A program made the translations under genes and the position numbers. Positions 47,301 to 59,300 of a stretch of 64,000 nucleotides of DNA are shown here, piece by piece (position 1 is the first letter of the stretch; every line of letters starts with the position of its first letter). This DNA comes from Clytia hemisphaerica. Taxonomy: Eukaryota > Cnidaria > Hydrozoa > Leptothecata > Clytiidae. Location of the stretch: contig CACVBU010000600.1 in assembly GCA_902728285.1 (NCBI GenBank), positions 539,558 to 603,557 on the forward strand. The letters are read 5' to 3'. The notes below the pieces were generated by a model. It was not told the DNA's origin. It was given only the letters and a program-made list of their open reading frames with translations, and made no database searches.

Positions 47301-50300
47301 TGTTAAGTAAAATTCAAACTATTTTAGTAGTACTCTAGGAGCTGAGTTAGGTCCCGTATACACATCGGCGTATAGTCATTTTTTCTTTTGATCATGAAAG
47401 TATAGTCCTTGAAGAGTCAGAAAACGTGTGTGGCGTTATTTGGATCAGGCTCAAATTTCCATAATGGCGGATTTTAGATTTTCAACCCTTTTTAGCCCTC
47501 TTGCTTGAAAAAGAAATTCTTTTGACTTCAAACATAGACATATTATATACCAATCGATCACAAATTTTATGCTGATTAAAAAAAAGGTCAGAACCATGGT
47601 CTGAAAATTTCGCTATCTAAAGATATGAAGCACTTTCGATTTCGATTTTTTGAAATGATTACTTTTGGTTCCAAATTTGCGTGGCTGTAACATTTGATTG
47701 GCTTACTTGATTTACTTGAAATTTTCCGAGGGTCTTGTCTACCTTCCAAATAATAAAATTCAGGAAAAATTTTTTTTCTACATGAATTGAGAAATCCATA
47801 ATGGCGGATTCAAAATTTTCTTTCGTCACATGGGGTCCTAGGCTCTGCTAGCCTAAGAAAAATATTTTTTGATCTTAAAACCATGTATATTATATACCAA
47901 TCGATCAGAAATTCTATGCTGATTAAGAAAAAGGTCAATATTATGGTCTGAAAATTTTTCTATCTTGAGCTATGAAGTACTTTCGCTTTCAAAACTTAGA
48001 AAACGAAAGTACTCCGTATCTCTTGATAGCGATATTTTCAGACCATGGTTCTGACCTTTTTCTCAACCAGCATAAAATTTCTGATCGATTGGTATATAAT
48101 ATGCATGGTTTTAAGATCAAAAAATATTTTTCTTAGGCTAGCAGAGCCTAGGACCCCATGTGACGAAAGAAAATTTTGAATCCGCCATTATGGATTTCTC
48201 AATTCATGTAGAAAAAAATTTTTTCCTGAATTTTATTATTTGGAAGGTAGACAAGACCCTCGGAAAATTTCAAGTAAATCAAGTAAGCCAATCAAATGTT
48301 ACAGCCACGCAAATTTGGAACCAAAAGTAATCATTTCAAAAAATCGAAATCGAAAGTGCTTCATATCTTTAGATAGCGAAATTTTCAGACCATGGTTCTG
48401 ACCTTTTTCTTAATCAGCATAAAATTTGTGATCGATTGGTATATAATATGTCTATGTTTGAAGTCAAAAGAATTTTTTTTTCAAGCAAGAGGGCTAAAAA
48501 GGGTTGAAAATCTAAAATCCGCCATTATGGAAATTTGAGCCTGATCCAAATAACGCCACACGCGTTTTCTGACTCTTCAAGGACTATACTTTCATGATCA
48601 AAAGAAAAAATGACTATACGCCAATGTGCATACGGGACACAACTCAGCTCCTAGAGTATAGTGAACGTTTTGTTCCAAATCCGATTCTTTTTTGAGTAAG
48701 AAATATTTGAGCTTGGATACTTTTCTTAAGTGTATCATCAATGACGCCACAAATTCACCTTTTACCTGTTCATTTCCATTTATTTCCATTCCTTGTATTT
48801 GATGTGATCCAAAATTATTCGTTTATAAAATAGTTACCTGAACAATTGAAAAGCCACTTAAAATGCTCCACGTGCATAGAACCACGTATCACAGACCCTA
48901 TGCAAGCCCCTGCGAATGGGCGAAAATAAATCTTTTTTTGAAACTACATCACGTTGAGAACTCTCACCCATACTGGGGAAGCCACTGTCAGAACCACGCA
49001 TCACAGACCCTACCCTTTGAGACCCCCTACCAAACCCCCTTTGAAACTATATCCCGTTGGTTACTTATCCATAATGGGGAAGTCACTGTCATTTTGAGGA
49101 CGCCCACTGGATTTCTGATATAAAAAAAATTGAATTAAGTTTTCAATTTGTGCCCCCTTGGTCTCACTGTCAAATACAATCTTGAAGGTCAGTGGGAGAA
49201 GAAAATCTGAAATCTTCTACTGTAGAGACTGATTGAGAAAGAATAAATTTTATGAAAGTATGTACAGTGTACAGTCCGAAAAGATCCTAAAATCTCTTCA
49301 CAATAACATTAATTACAGTTGACGACATAACCCATAACCTGAACTGTGTAATAGGTGTCAAACAAGGTGATATTCTCGGTCCCGTTCTGTTCACCTTTTT
49401 CATTGCCGCCGTAATGATCACCTGGAGAAGAAGCGTTGACCATTATGCCTTGGATCGAATGAAATGGAATGGATTGATTGCTAATGTATAGAGTTTATTT
49501 CTCTATTTTTTTTTTACTTGAATTTCTTTTTCATGTCTAGCGCTATGATTTTCCTAGGACATAATTTTTATTATTTCTTAGGCCAATTCCCCTTGCAGGG
49601 ATGGTACATCTCCCTCATCTCTCTCTCTCTGTACAGTCCGAAAATATCCATTTCTAAGCACTTTTTGGGCTCAAACTTGTCCACAAAATTTTGTTTTCGA
49701 AAATATTGTATTCCACAATTTTTTGGATACTGTCATTTTACATCATTATGCAATAAAAATCAGAAAAAAACTAATGGGCCGTCCAAACGAACGAACGAAC
49801 GAGAAAACGAACGATCCTGGGAGTAAATATTAAAATTGAAAAACGAAAAGCTTACCTAAAATTATCGCCACGACAAAGATTGACGTCAAATAAAAAATTT
49901 CGCCTTAAAAAAAAACCTTTCGAAGAATCAAATCAAAAGTTTTTTAAAATTAGTATTAGACGCACGTGTCTTGTATTTTGTTGTAGAAAAATTGCAAAAA
50001 TGTTATTGAATTCAAAGAATATCGTTAAAATGGATGTCTCCAGCTTGCAGACATGTGAGCTCTGCCCTGAGAAGATATTCTTATCACAAATGGAGTTGGA
50101 TTACCATAAAAGTTCGCATCAAGCAGAAAATGAGTCAATTCGGAACACGACTTCAATTAAACTAGCGCAGCTGAAGAAAACCAAGAAAAACCTTTCAGCT
50201 AAATTGAAAGCAGTTAAGAACGAAGCCGACTTAATGTGTAAATGGAATGTTCAAGATGAAAAGGTTGTTGAACTTCTTGAAAAAGAAATGCTTTCTCTCA

Positions 50301-53300
50301 AGCAACAAATCGATGAGAAAGATACCGATATCAGACTTTTAAGTGACAACCAGGAGAAATCGGCTACTAATGACCTCGCTCATGGTAAAAATCAGCTTTT
50401 GATTTCTATTTTCTGTTTTTTTATAACCAAGTGTCTACTTCTCTATTAGGCTTGCATTATACTTAGTAATCTATTGTTCTTAAAAAATAGAGGCATTGTT
50501 TAGGTGCCAAAAACTGAATCTGCGTCTGTTTATAAACGTTATGCTTAAAACCTTCTTACTGGAACTCTTAATAACTGAGGCGACTTTTTCCCCAATGATA
50601 GAATAACTTATTAACTGTTTGCATTTTTGATTGTTTTTTAGAATTCAAAAAGCTACTTGATACGGGGTATGAGGAACTGATCTGTGGAACCTTAAAGCAG
50701 GATCAACCTCAAACATCCGCATCTGCACCAAACTTATCCATAGTTGCTGGACCTTCCAAGGAACATTCATCTCAAAGATGCACATGCACTGCTGCTGCAG
50801 TAGATATTGAAAATTTTTCTAAAGAGGTTTCTGAGCTAAAAGACAAACTCTCCGAATCAACTGCCCTGGTTCAAGAAATGACTCACAAAAATCAAGAGGT
50901 TGAAGGTGATCTTGCACAGGCCGTAGAAGCTCTCGAATCATCAAATATAACTATCCGACATATGATGGAGGATAAGGAGAAGATCGAAGCCAAATTGCGC
51001 GCGAACGAAAAAAAGATCAAAGAACAAAACGAGCTCATTCAAGAGCACGAGAAACGATCTCCCTCGGTCGAGATTCAAGAGAAGATCGCTTTGCTTCATG
51101 AACAATTGACAGCAACAGATGGAGAGTTAGTTCATCTGATGGAGTGTGTGGAAAAAAAAGAATTTGATCTAGCGCATGCACATAGTGAACAAAAGCTAAT
51201 GGAAAATGAAAATGTTATTCTCACACAACTCATTGATGAGCTGAGAGAAGAACAAGATGAAAAGTGTTCGGAGTGGGAAAAGGAAATGGTCGACCTCCTC
51301 TCCAACCAACGATCACTGGAGCAAGAAAATCAATCTTTACTTTGCAAACTGACCGATTATGAGGTTGCAAATAAAGACCAGACTGTTAAAATCGATCAGC
51401 TGACTTCGTATGTTAAGGAACTTGAATGCAAGAAGGCTCAAGATAAGGACCAAATCGCACTCCTGTCGGCTGAACGAGATGAATTCAAGCAACAATTGGT
51501 TACCCTCCAACAAACATATGAAAAATGTGTCATTGAGAAACAACAGCTGAAAGCTTCGTGTGAAAAATCTGTAGAGGATATGCGACTTAAGATGCAAAAA
51601 TATTTAGATGAAGAAAAAGAAACATCGTACGAGCTTCAAGGTAACCTTGAAGAACAGCTCAAAGAATTACGGCGTAAAAATAGAGCTGAACTTTCAAAGT
51701 ATGATGGCGAGAGGTTGAATTTTCAGAACACCATTGAAGATCTCGAGAAAGAAATCGATATCGCAAAGACACTACCAAAAATTGACATTGGAAAAAGCGA
51801 AAGGCTGGAAAAAGCTATAGCTGAAGCCAATCTTCAACTCTCGAAAAAGGCAGAGCTTGTGAATACAGTAGAAGAACTCAGACATGAGTTAAGCTCTACT
51901 CAAAAGTCATTAAATGTTGCTAACAGTCGGAAAGATTCTCTCCGAAAAGAAGTCAGTGAGCTCAAAGAGTTGTTGGACACTGAAATGGGAAAGACGAGCG
52001 ACTTCAGGCGACAAAGAGATCTTGCCGAGAAAAAATTCAACAATCGTCAAGAGCAACTCGCCAGAGCTGAAGAAGATGTTGCCAGTATTAAAATACAGCT
52101 CGTTGGTTTGAAGAAGCAATTAAACTTAAAAGATAGTGACCACAAAGTGGAGATAGAGCGATTGATGGTTCGGATCAACGATCTTCAAATAGAGAACGAT
52201 CATGCTCAAGAGAGTATCAATGCAAATCAGAAGTTACAATCCATTGTTGCAAAGACAGCCTCGGAGAATGAAGAGCTTTCTCTTCAGATTTTAGAGAAGA
52301 ACGAGTCCGAAAAGAATTTCGTTGATGAGATAAAATGTTTAACGAAAAAAGTCCAAATGTTAGAGGCTGTATCGGTGGACATTGCGAAGCTTGCTTCAGA
52401 AAACGAAACGTTATGCGCAGAAAACTCTGATATGAAAGAGCTGGAGAAGAGCCACGTGGAGGAAATTCGATCCCTAACAAATAAAATCAATGATTCGGAA
52501 GAATGTCTGCAATCTGCACCTTCTAAAGAAAAGCTTCTTCACTTAGAGGAAAAACTCGCTAACGCCCTGAAACTACAAAAAGAAGCTGTCCTTCAAGCCG
52601 ATACGATCACAAAGCAAAACAATGCTTCTAAAGATAAATTAGCCACGAGTCTTGACGAAATCGAGGAAAAATATATGCACGCAGAAAAGACAGTGAAAGA
52701 CACAGAGTTGTTGCTCGAGAAAACGCAAAAACAACTGGAAGTGAAAAATACTAAACTACAGAAACAAGACCGAGAAATTTCACACTTTCTCGATCAACGC
52801 TCTGAGTTGAAAAGCAAGATTAACAAAGTGGTTAAATACAGTGAAAAGCAAAAAATGGCAAAAGAGTTGGCGGAACAGAAATTAAAGGAGGAGAAGATAA
52901 GATCAACAGAATTGAGAGAAATCGTAAATGACCTTCGATAGGCAGATCAGTTTGACCATAAAGCTACCGAAGCTTTACTTTTAGAAGAGCAACGCAAAAG
53001 GTCAGACCTCGAGGAGATTATCGATCAAATGAAACTAAGAGATGATCAAACTCAAAAAGAGCTTGCGAGTGAAAAACAAAATACATTCAAACTTGAGCAA
53101 ATCATTATTCAAATGAAAGCCGAAATGGAAGCTTGTAGGAAGACCAACCAGGCGTCAAAAACTGAAGGAATATCTCACAGAACAGATGAGGCCGTTGAAC
53201 AACCAGCACCGCTTTCTTCAGCCGAAGATAATACATCTGGTAAACAAAGACCCCTTGTTGTCAATGATGATCTTGTGAACAGAGTGTCATATTGTTCGTC

Positions 53301-56300
53301 GGAAGAAGAAGAAATCACACCAACTGCCTCACAGATCTCTTTAAGTGGTGAATCATCGGAGCAAAATAATCGTGAAAGGTAAGGTTTCCTTACTCTATCT
53401 TTCTTGTGCAGCTGCACTTTACCTTGCTCGATTTTCTGTGGATAGTTGGAGAGACCTACATCGAAAGGAAGTGATACACCTTTTTTTATCCCCGGCTCTG
53501 CTCAATATTTGAAGGTGTACAAATCCTAAGTCTAATTTTATTTGTTTTCATTTAAGCGTTATTGATAATGATGAACAACTCGAACCCCACGAAGTATCGC
53601 AAAACAGTGATTGCTTTTTGTCAGATGATGATGATTTTGGTACAGCTCTGGACAGGTTGGTCATTTTTATATTTCTTTAACAATATTATTTAAAATAATT
53701 CCATTGAAATCATCATAAAGAATTCATTTTACGACTGTTTTACGGTTATGAAAGTGCATTCCAAAAATTCAATCTCATGAATGAAAACTTTTAAGCAAAC
53801 AATCTTCTTTCATTTTTTCATTCAGAAAAGAGACGGTTGTATTCCACGTATCACCATCAACTCCATCCAACAACGACGGTGTCAAAGATGATGAACATGA
53901 TATTGAAATTCCTAAACGCCAATGGAGCGAAAAAATTATCAATGGGAAAGAACAGTCCCTTGACAAGGAAATCGGTGACTCTGCTTGTGAACCAGTAAAA
54001 ACCACCCCTGAGAAGCAATCATTAGATGATGCAGTCATTCTAAACCCTGCATCCTTGCCTGACTTAGTCTTAAACAACTCTGTTAACTCCAGTGATTCCA
54101 ATGTCTCACTGAAGGCTGATTCTTCATCATCGGAAAGCCTCCCATCAAGTGGATCAAGCTCTTCAATATCCATCAACAAACCATCCAAAGGAAACAAGAA
54201 GAAAAATAAGAAGGGTAAGAAAGTTACCAATAAACACATGCCCGTCCACTTCTCAAGCAAACCGTCACCAGGGGCATCACAGAAAGGTGAAGAACATTCT
54301 AACCATAAAATGTTCGATGATAAACTTAACAACAAACGAACACCTAAATCGGATGGTAACCGAAAATTAAAATCCTCGAACAACAAACGAACACCTAAAT
54401 CGGATGGTAACCGAAAATTGAAATCTTCCAAAACCGGCGCCAAAACTCAACCAATAGCCAACCAAGGAGCGAATGTTAAGAGATTAACAGCTGTATTCTC
54501 CAAAGAAACCATCGCACCAGTCGCAACGAATAAAAGCTTCCTACAGCCATCCAGAATCTCAAGCTTCAAAGAAAAATTCGAAAATCTTAGCTGATGAGAT
54601 TAATTTAAACAAACTATTTTTTATAATTATATTTAAGCCAATTTTTTTTCGCAGATTTTTTCCCATAGAATATTTTTCTCTCATACTGGTATTTGTATTT
54701 TTAATTTTTCATAAATAATCCGTATAAAACTTCAAATTTTGTTTTTCTCCCTCGAAAGTAAAAAATTAATTATTCAGTCCAAAAATGTCATTTAATTTTG
54801 CAGCGTGCAGTTTTTATCGTATCGAGTCAAATTATGCTTTGTTAAGTAAAATTCAAACTTTTTTAGTAGTGAACATTTTGTTCCAAATCCGATTCTTTTT
54901 TGAATAAGAAATATCTGAGCTTCGACACTTTTCTTAAGTGTATCATCAATGACGCCACAAATTCACCCTTTACCTTGTTCATTACCCTTTATTTTCATTC
55001 CTTGGAATTGATGTGAAAAAATATTTGTTCACAAAATATATCTAAGAAATTGAAAAGCCACTTAAAATGCTCCACGTGCATAGAGCCACGCATCACAGAC
55101 CCTATGCGACCCTTTAGGGATGGGCTAAAATAAATCTTTTTTTGAAACTACTGGGAAAAACACTTAACTATTACCCATACTGGGGAAGTCACTGTTATTT
55201 TATGAATTCCCAGTGCTATAACTATCATTTTCACTGAAGTGAATCCTTGATTATCGAGCGTCATCACTGTGAACTGAAAAAAAATCTCAAAAATAACCAT
55301 TCAGTCAAAAGATATCAAACAAAGTTATAAGCTGATTGACGTCTAAAAACGCTGTTTTCTCCTGTTTTCTGCTGTTTTTTGGGGTCAATCACTTATAAAC
55401 TTTGTATCATAACTTTATCTTGAATAAATATTCTAGTGACATTTTTTCACAGTGATGATCTCCTAAGATCAAAGAATCTCTCCAATGAAAATGAAAGTTA
55501 TAGTACTTCTCTAGAAGATCTTCATTTTTTTCTTCTTCATTTTCATCTTCATTTTTAGAATTTTTTTATCGATTTTTTTATTCCAAATTGTTCCACTCGC
55601 TAATATCTTTCCAATGATACTAAATTTATAAAGATTGAAGAATTCCTTCAAAAGCTATATAGATAAATGAAAAATAAGTGCACACTTATCGTGAATAGAC
55701 TTTAATCAGCACCCTAATTCTTTTAAACCTATCATTCCTGAAGAGGTATCAAGTCAATAGATATTAATTTTACAGAATTCAATTCAACCTTCAACCTTGA
55801 GTAACAAACTTAATCAACACAGTCGATCTAGTATCCGATACTTACGTGTAGTCTTTAGCATTTGCAGCCTAGTCTACTTTCTAAGGTCATTTATTTTCAA
55901 TCACTTTGTTGCTATATATTTGGACTCACTCTTCCTGTGTTTTCTAGCCCACGAGTGATTCTAGCGTTCCCCTTTTGATATATTTAACCTTTCAAATGTA
56001 ACCGAAATGATTTTAGTTTTGATGTTAATTCGATGTTGCGCTATTACGTCTAGTCTATTCTACATTCGAATTTTCTTCTCAGTTTGATCTCCTATGAATA
56101 TATTAAAATATTATTATATTAGTAGTTTTTCTCCCTAATATTTGATATTTACTATTTCATTGCATAACTAGGACTTTGACAACCTACACAATTCGACCTA
56201 TGTGATTTTTTATCTATATCATCTTATCCGATGAACCTATCTTTCAGCGTCTTCTATATTAGGTTGCCCATTGATTTACTATTTCAATACTATGTAACCG

Positions 56301-59300
56301 ACCAACCCACTAAGCTTCCATTACTGACTTAGCTGTCAACTTCGTATCAGTTTGAATTGTAGGATTTTATATACATTTATATACATTACATATACATAAA
56401 ATATTTCAACTTCTTGTAAGAAGAACCAATATACTTTTGGAGATGAAAAAATTAATGATGAAAAAAAAAAAAAAAAAAAAAGAACTCAGGATCTATAATT
56501 CATCTGTTTGTCAAAATTAAATTATCGTCACGACAAAAATTGACGTCAAATAAAAAAAATTCACTTTAACAAAAAAACCTTTTGAAGAATCAAATCAAAC
56601 GTTTTGAAAATTAGAAGTAGACGCACGTGTCTTGTATTTTGTTGTGAAAAACTTGCAAAAATGATATTGAATTCAAAGAATATTGTTAAAATAGATGTCT
56701 CCAGCTTGCAGACATGTGAGCTCTGCCCTGAGAAGATATTTTTATCACAAATGGAGTTGGATCACCATAAAAGTTCGCATCAAGCAGAAAATGAGTCAGT
56801 TCGGAGCATGACTTCAACTAAACTAGCTCAGCTGAAGAAAACCAAGAAAAACCTTTCAGCTAAATTGACAGCAGTTAAGAACGAAGCCAGCTTAATGTTT
56901 AAATGGAATGTTCAAGATGAAAAGGTTGTTGAACTTCTTGAAAAAGAAATGCTTTCTCTCAAACAACAAATCGATGAGAAAGATACCGATATCAGACTTT
57001 TAAGTGACAACCAGGAGAAATCTGCTACTAATGGCCTCGCTCATGGTAAAATCAGCTTTTGATTTCTATTTTCTGTTTTTTTATAACCAAGTGTCTACTT
57101 CTCTCTTAGACGTGCTTAGTAATCTATTGTTCTTAAGGGCTCTGACCATAGTGAATTTTTCATAATTGCCGTGTTTAAAATGTGTTTTCTGACTCATGTA
57201 ACCAACAAAACTATAGCATGTTATACATTTTCTGTTAGACAAACTATTCCTGAATCTGAAAATTCAAAAATTGCATTGAAAAATTTGATGAAGAAGAAAA
57301 TGAAGACTTTTGCGAGGAAGAGTATTTCAACTTTGAAGAGCTTAGTTTCGGCGAAGAAAAAAAATTTTGAAAAAATTTTCGCAGTAGATGGTGTATCTTT
57401 TACCGAACAATAAAAATTTTTGCGGAAAAATTTTTGTAAATGCTTCTTTGTCTCGAATTCTTCACATTAGTGGTTTTTCATCAATTTTTCATCTGGATTT
57501 TCCTTAAAAAAACAGTCATAACTTTTGACACATCTTTTTTGAAAAATTTTCCGCAAAATTTAAAATAGTTCAATTCTTTGCGGACAGTTTGAAGAAAGTT
57601 CGAAACAAAAAGGTTAATTACCCATTAAAACTTAGCACTTTTTATAAAAGAAGGTGATGCAACATATTATTAACGTCTTTTTAAAGTTCATAACGTCATT
57701 TTTGCAATTAAATTTCTTAATTACTCTTAAGGGGTTTGATTGAAAAGCAATTTATAAAGGCAATTCTTTGTTAAAAGTGTTAAAGAATCTAAAACATAAC
57801 TTTTATGTTCAGATGCTAAAACCAATTTTCTGACTATGGTCAGAGCCCTTAAAAAATAGAGCCATTGTTTAGGTACGAAAAACTGAATCTGCGTCTGTTT
57901 ATAAACATTATGCTTATGAGTTTCTTTCATTCGAGCGATTTTTCGATTCACTTATTCACACATTCTTACTGGAACTCCTAATAGCTCAGGCGATGTATAT
58001 GCTCTCTAAAAAAATCGATTTTAGACCGTAGATTATACGTTTTTGAAACCTTGACTTTTTCCCCAATGATAACCTATTAAACCGTTTGCATTTTTGCATT
58101 TTTTTAGAGTTCAAAAAGCTACTTGATACGGAGTATGAGGAATTGATCAGTCGGGCCTTAAAGAGTGATCAACTTCAAACATCCGCATCTGCACCAAACT
58201 TATCCATAATTGCTGGACCTTCCAAGGAACATTCATCTTCAAACTGCACAAGCACTACTGCTGCAGCCGATATTGAAAAGTTTTCTAAAGAGGTTTCTGA
58301 GCTAAAAGACAAACTTTCCGAGTCCACTGCCCTGGTTCAAGAAATGACTCACAAAAATCAAGAGGTCGAAGGTGATCTTGCACAGGCCGTAGAAGCTCTC
58401 GAATCATCAAATATAACGATCCGACATATGATGGAGGATAAGGAAAAGATCGAAGCCAAATTGCGCGCGAACGAAGAAAAGATCGAAGAACAAAACGAGC
58501 TTATTCAAGAGCACGAGAAACGATCTCCCTCGGTCGAGATTCAAGAGAAGATCGCTTTGCTTCATGAGCAATTGACGGCAACAGATGAAGAGTTAGTTAA
58601 TCTGATGGAGTGTGTGGAGGAAAAAGAAAATGATCTTGCGCATGCGCATCGTGAACAAAAGCTAATGGAAAATGAAAATGTTATTCTCACACAACTCATT
58701 GATGAGCTGAGAGAAGAACAAGATGAAAAGTCCTCAGAGTGGGAAAATGAAATGACGGAACTCATATCCAAGCAACGATCACTGGAAAAAGAAAATCAAT
58801 CCTTACTTTGCAAGCTGACCGATTATGAGGTTGCAAGTAAAGACCAGACTATTAAAATCGATCAACTGACTTCGTATGTTGAACAGCTGGAAAACCAGAA
58901 GGCTAAAGACAAAGAACAGATCGCACTCCTGTCGGCTGAGCGAGATGAATTCAAGCAACAATTAGCTAAACTCCAACAAACACATGAAAAATGTATCATT
59001 GAGAAACAAGAGCTGAAAGCTTCGTGTGAAAAATCTGTAGAGGTTATGCGTCTTAAGATGCAAAAATATTTAGATGAAGAAAAAGAAACATCGTGCGAGC
59101 TTCAAGCAAACCTTGAGGAACAACTCAAGGAATTACGTCGTAAACATAGAGCTGAACTTTCAAAGTATGATGGCGAAAGGTTAAATCTTCAAAACATCAT
59201 TGAAGATCTTGAGAAAGAGATTACTATCGCAAAGACTCAACCAAAAAATGACATTGGAAAAAGCGAAAGGCTGGAAAAAGCTATAGTTGAAGCCAATCTT

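Larger units (their letters stand above)
47075..49999. other. Spacer between copies 3 and 4
   Basis: It contains the shared 3' flank interrupted by the 1,328-bp palindrome, a 349-bp retrotransposon insertion (49283-49631), a short GAAC microsatellite and the copy 4 promoter. Confidence 0.55.
54595..56660. other. Spacer between copies 4 and 5
   Basis: It contains the shared 3' flank, a truncated copy of the 679-bp foldback, a retrotransposon 3' end with poly(A), and the copy 5 promoter. Confidence 0.55.

Noticed and set aside
57171..57413. 80-codon frame inside the TTAA element
   Set aside because: Too short for a transposase, with simple Lys-rich content and no recognisable motif.
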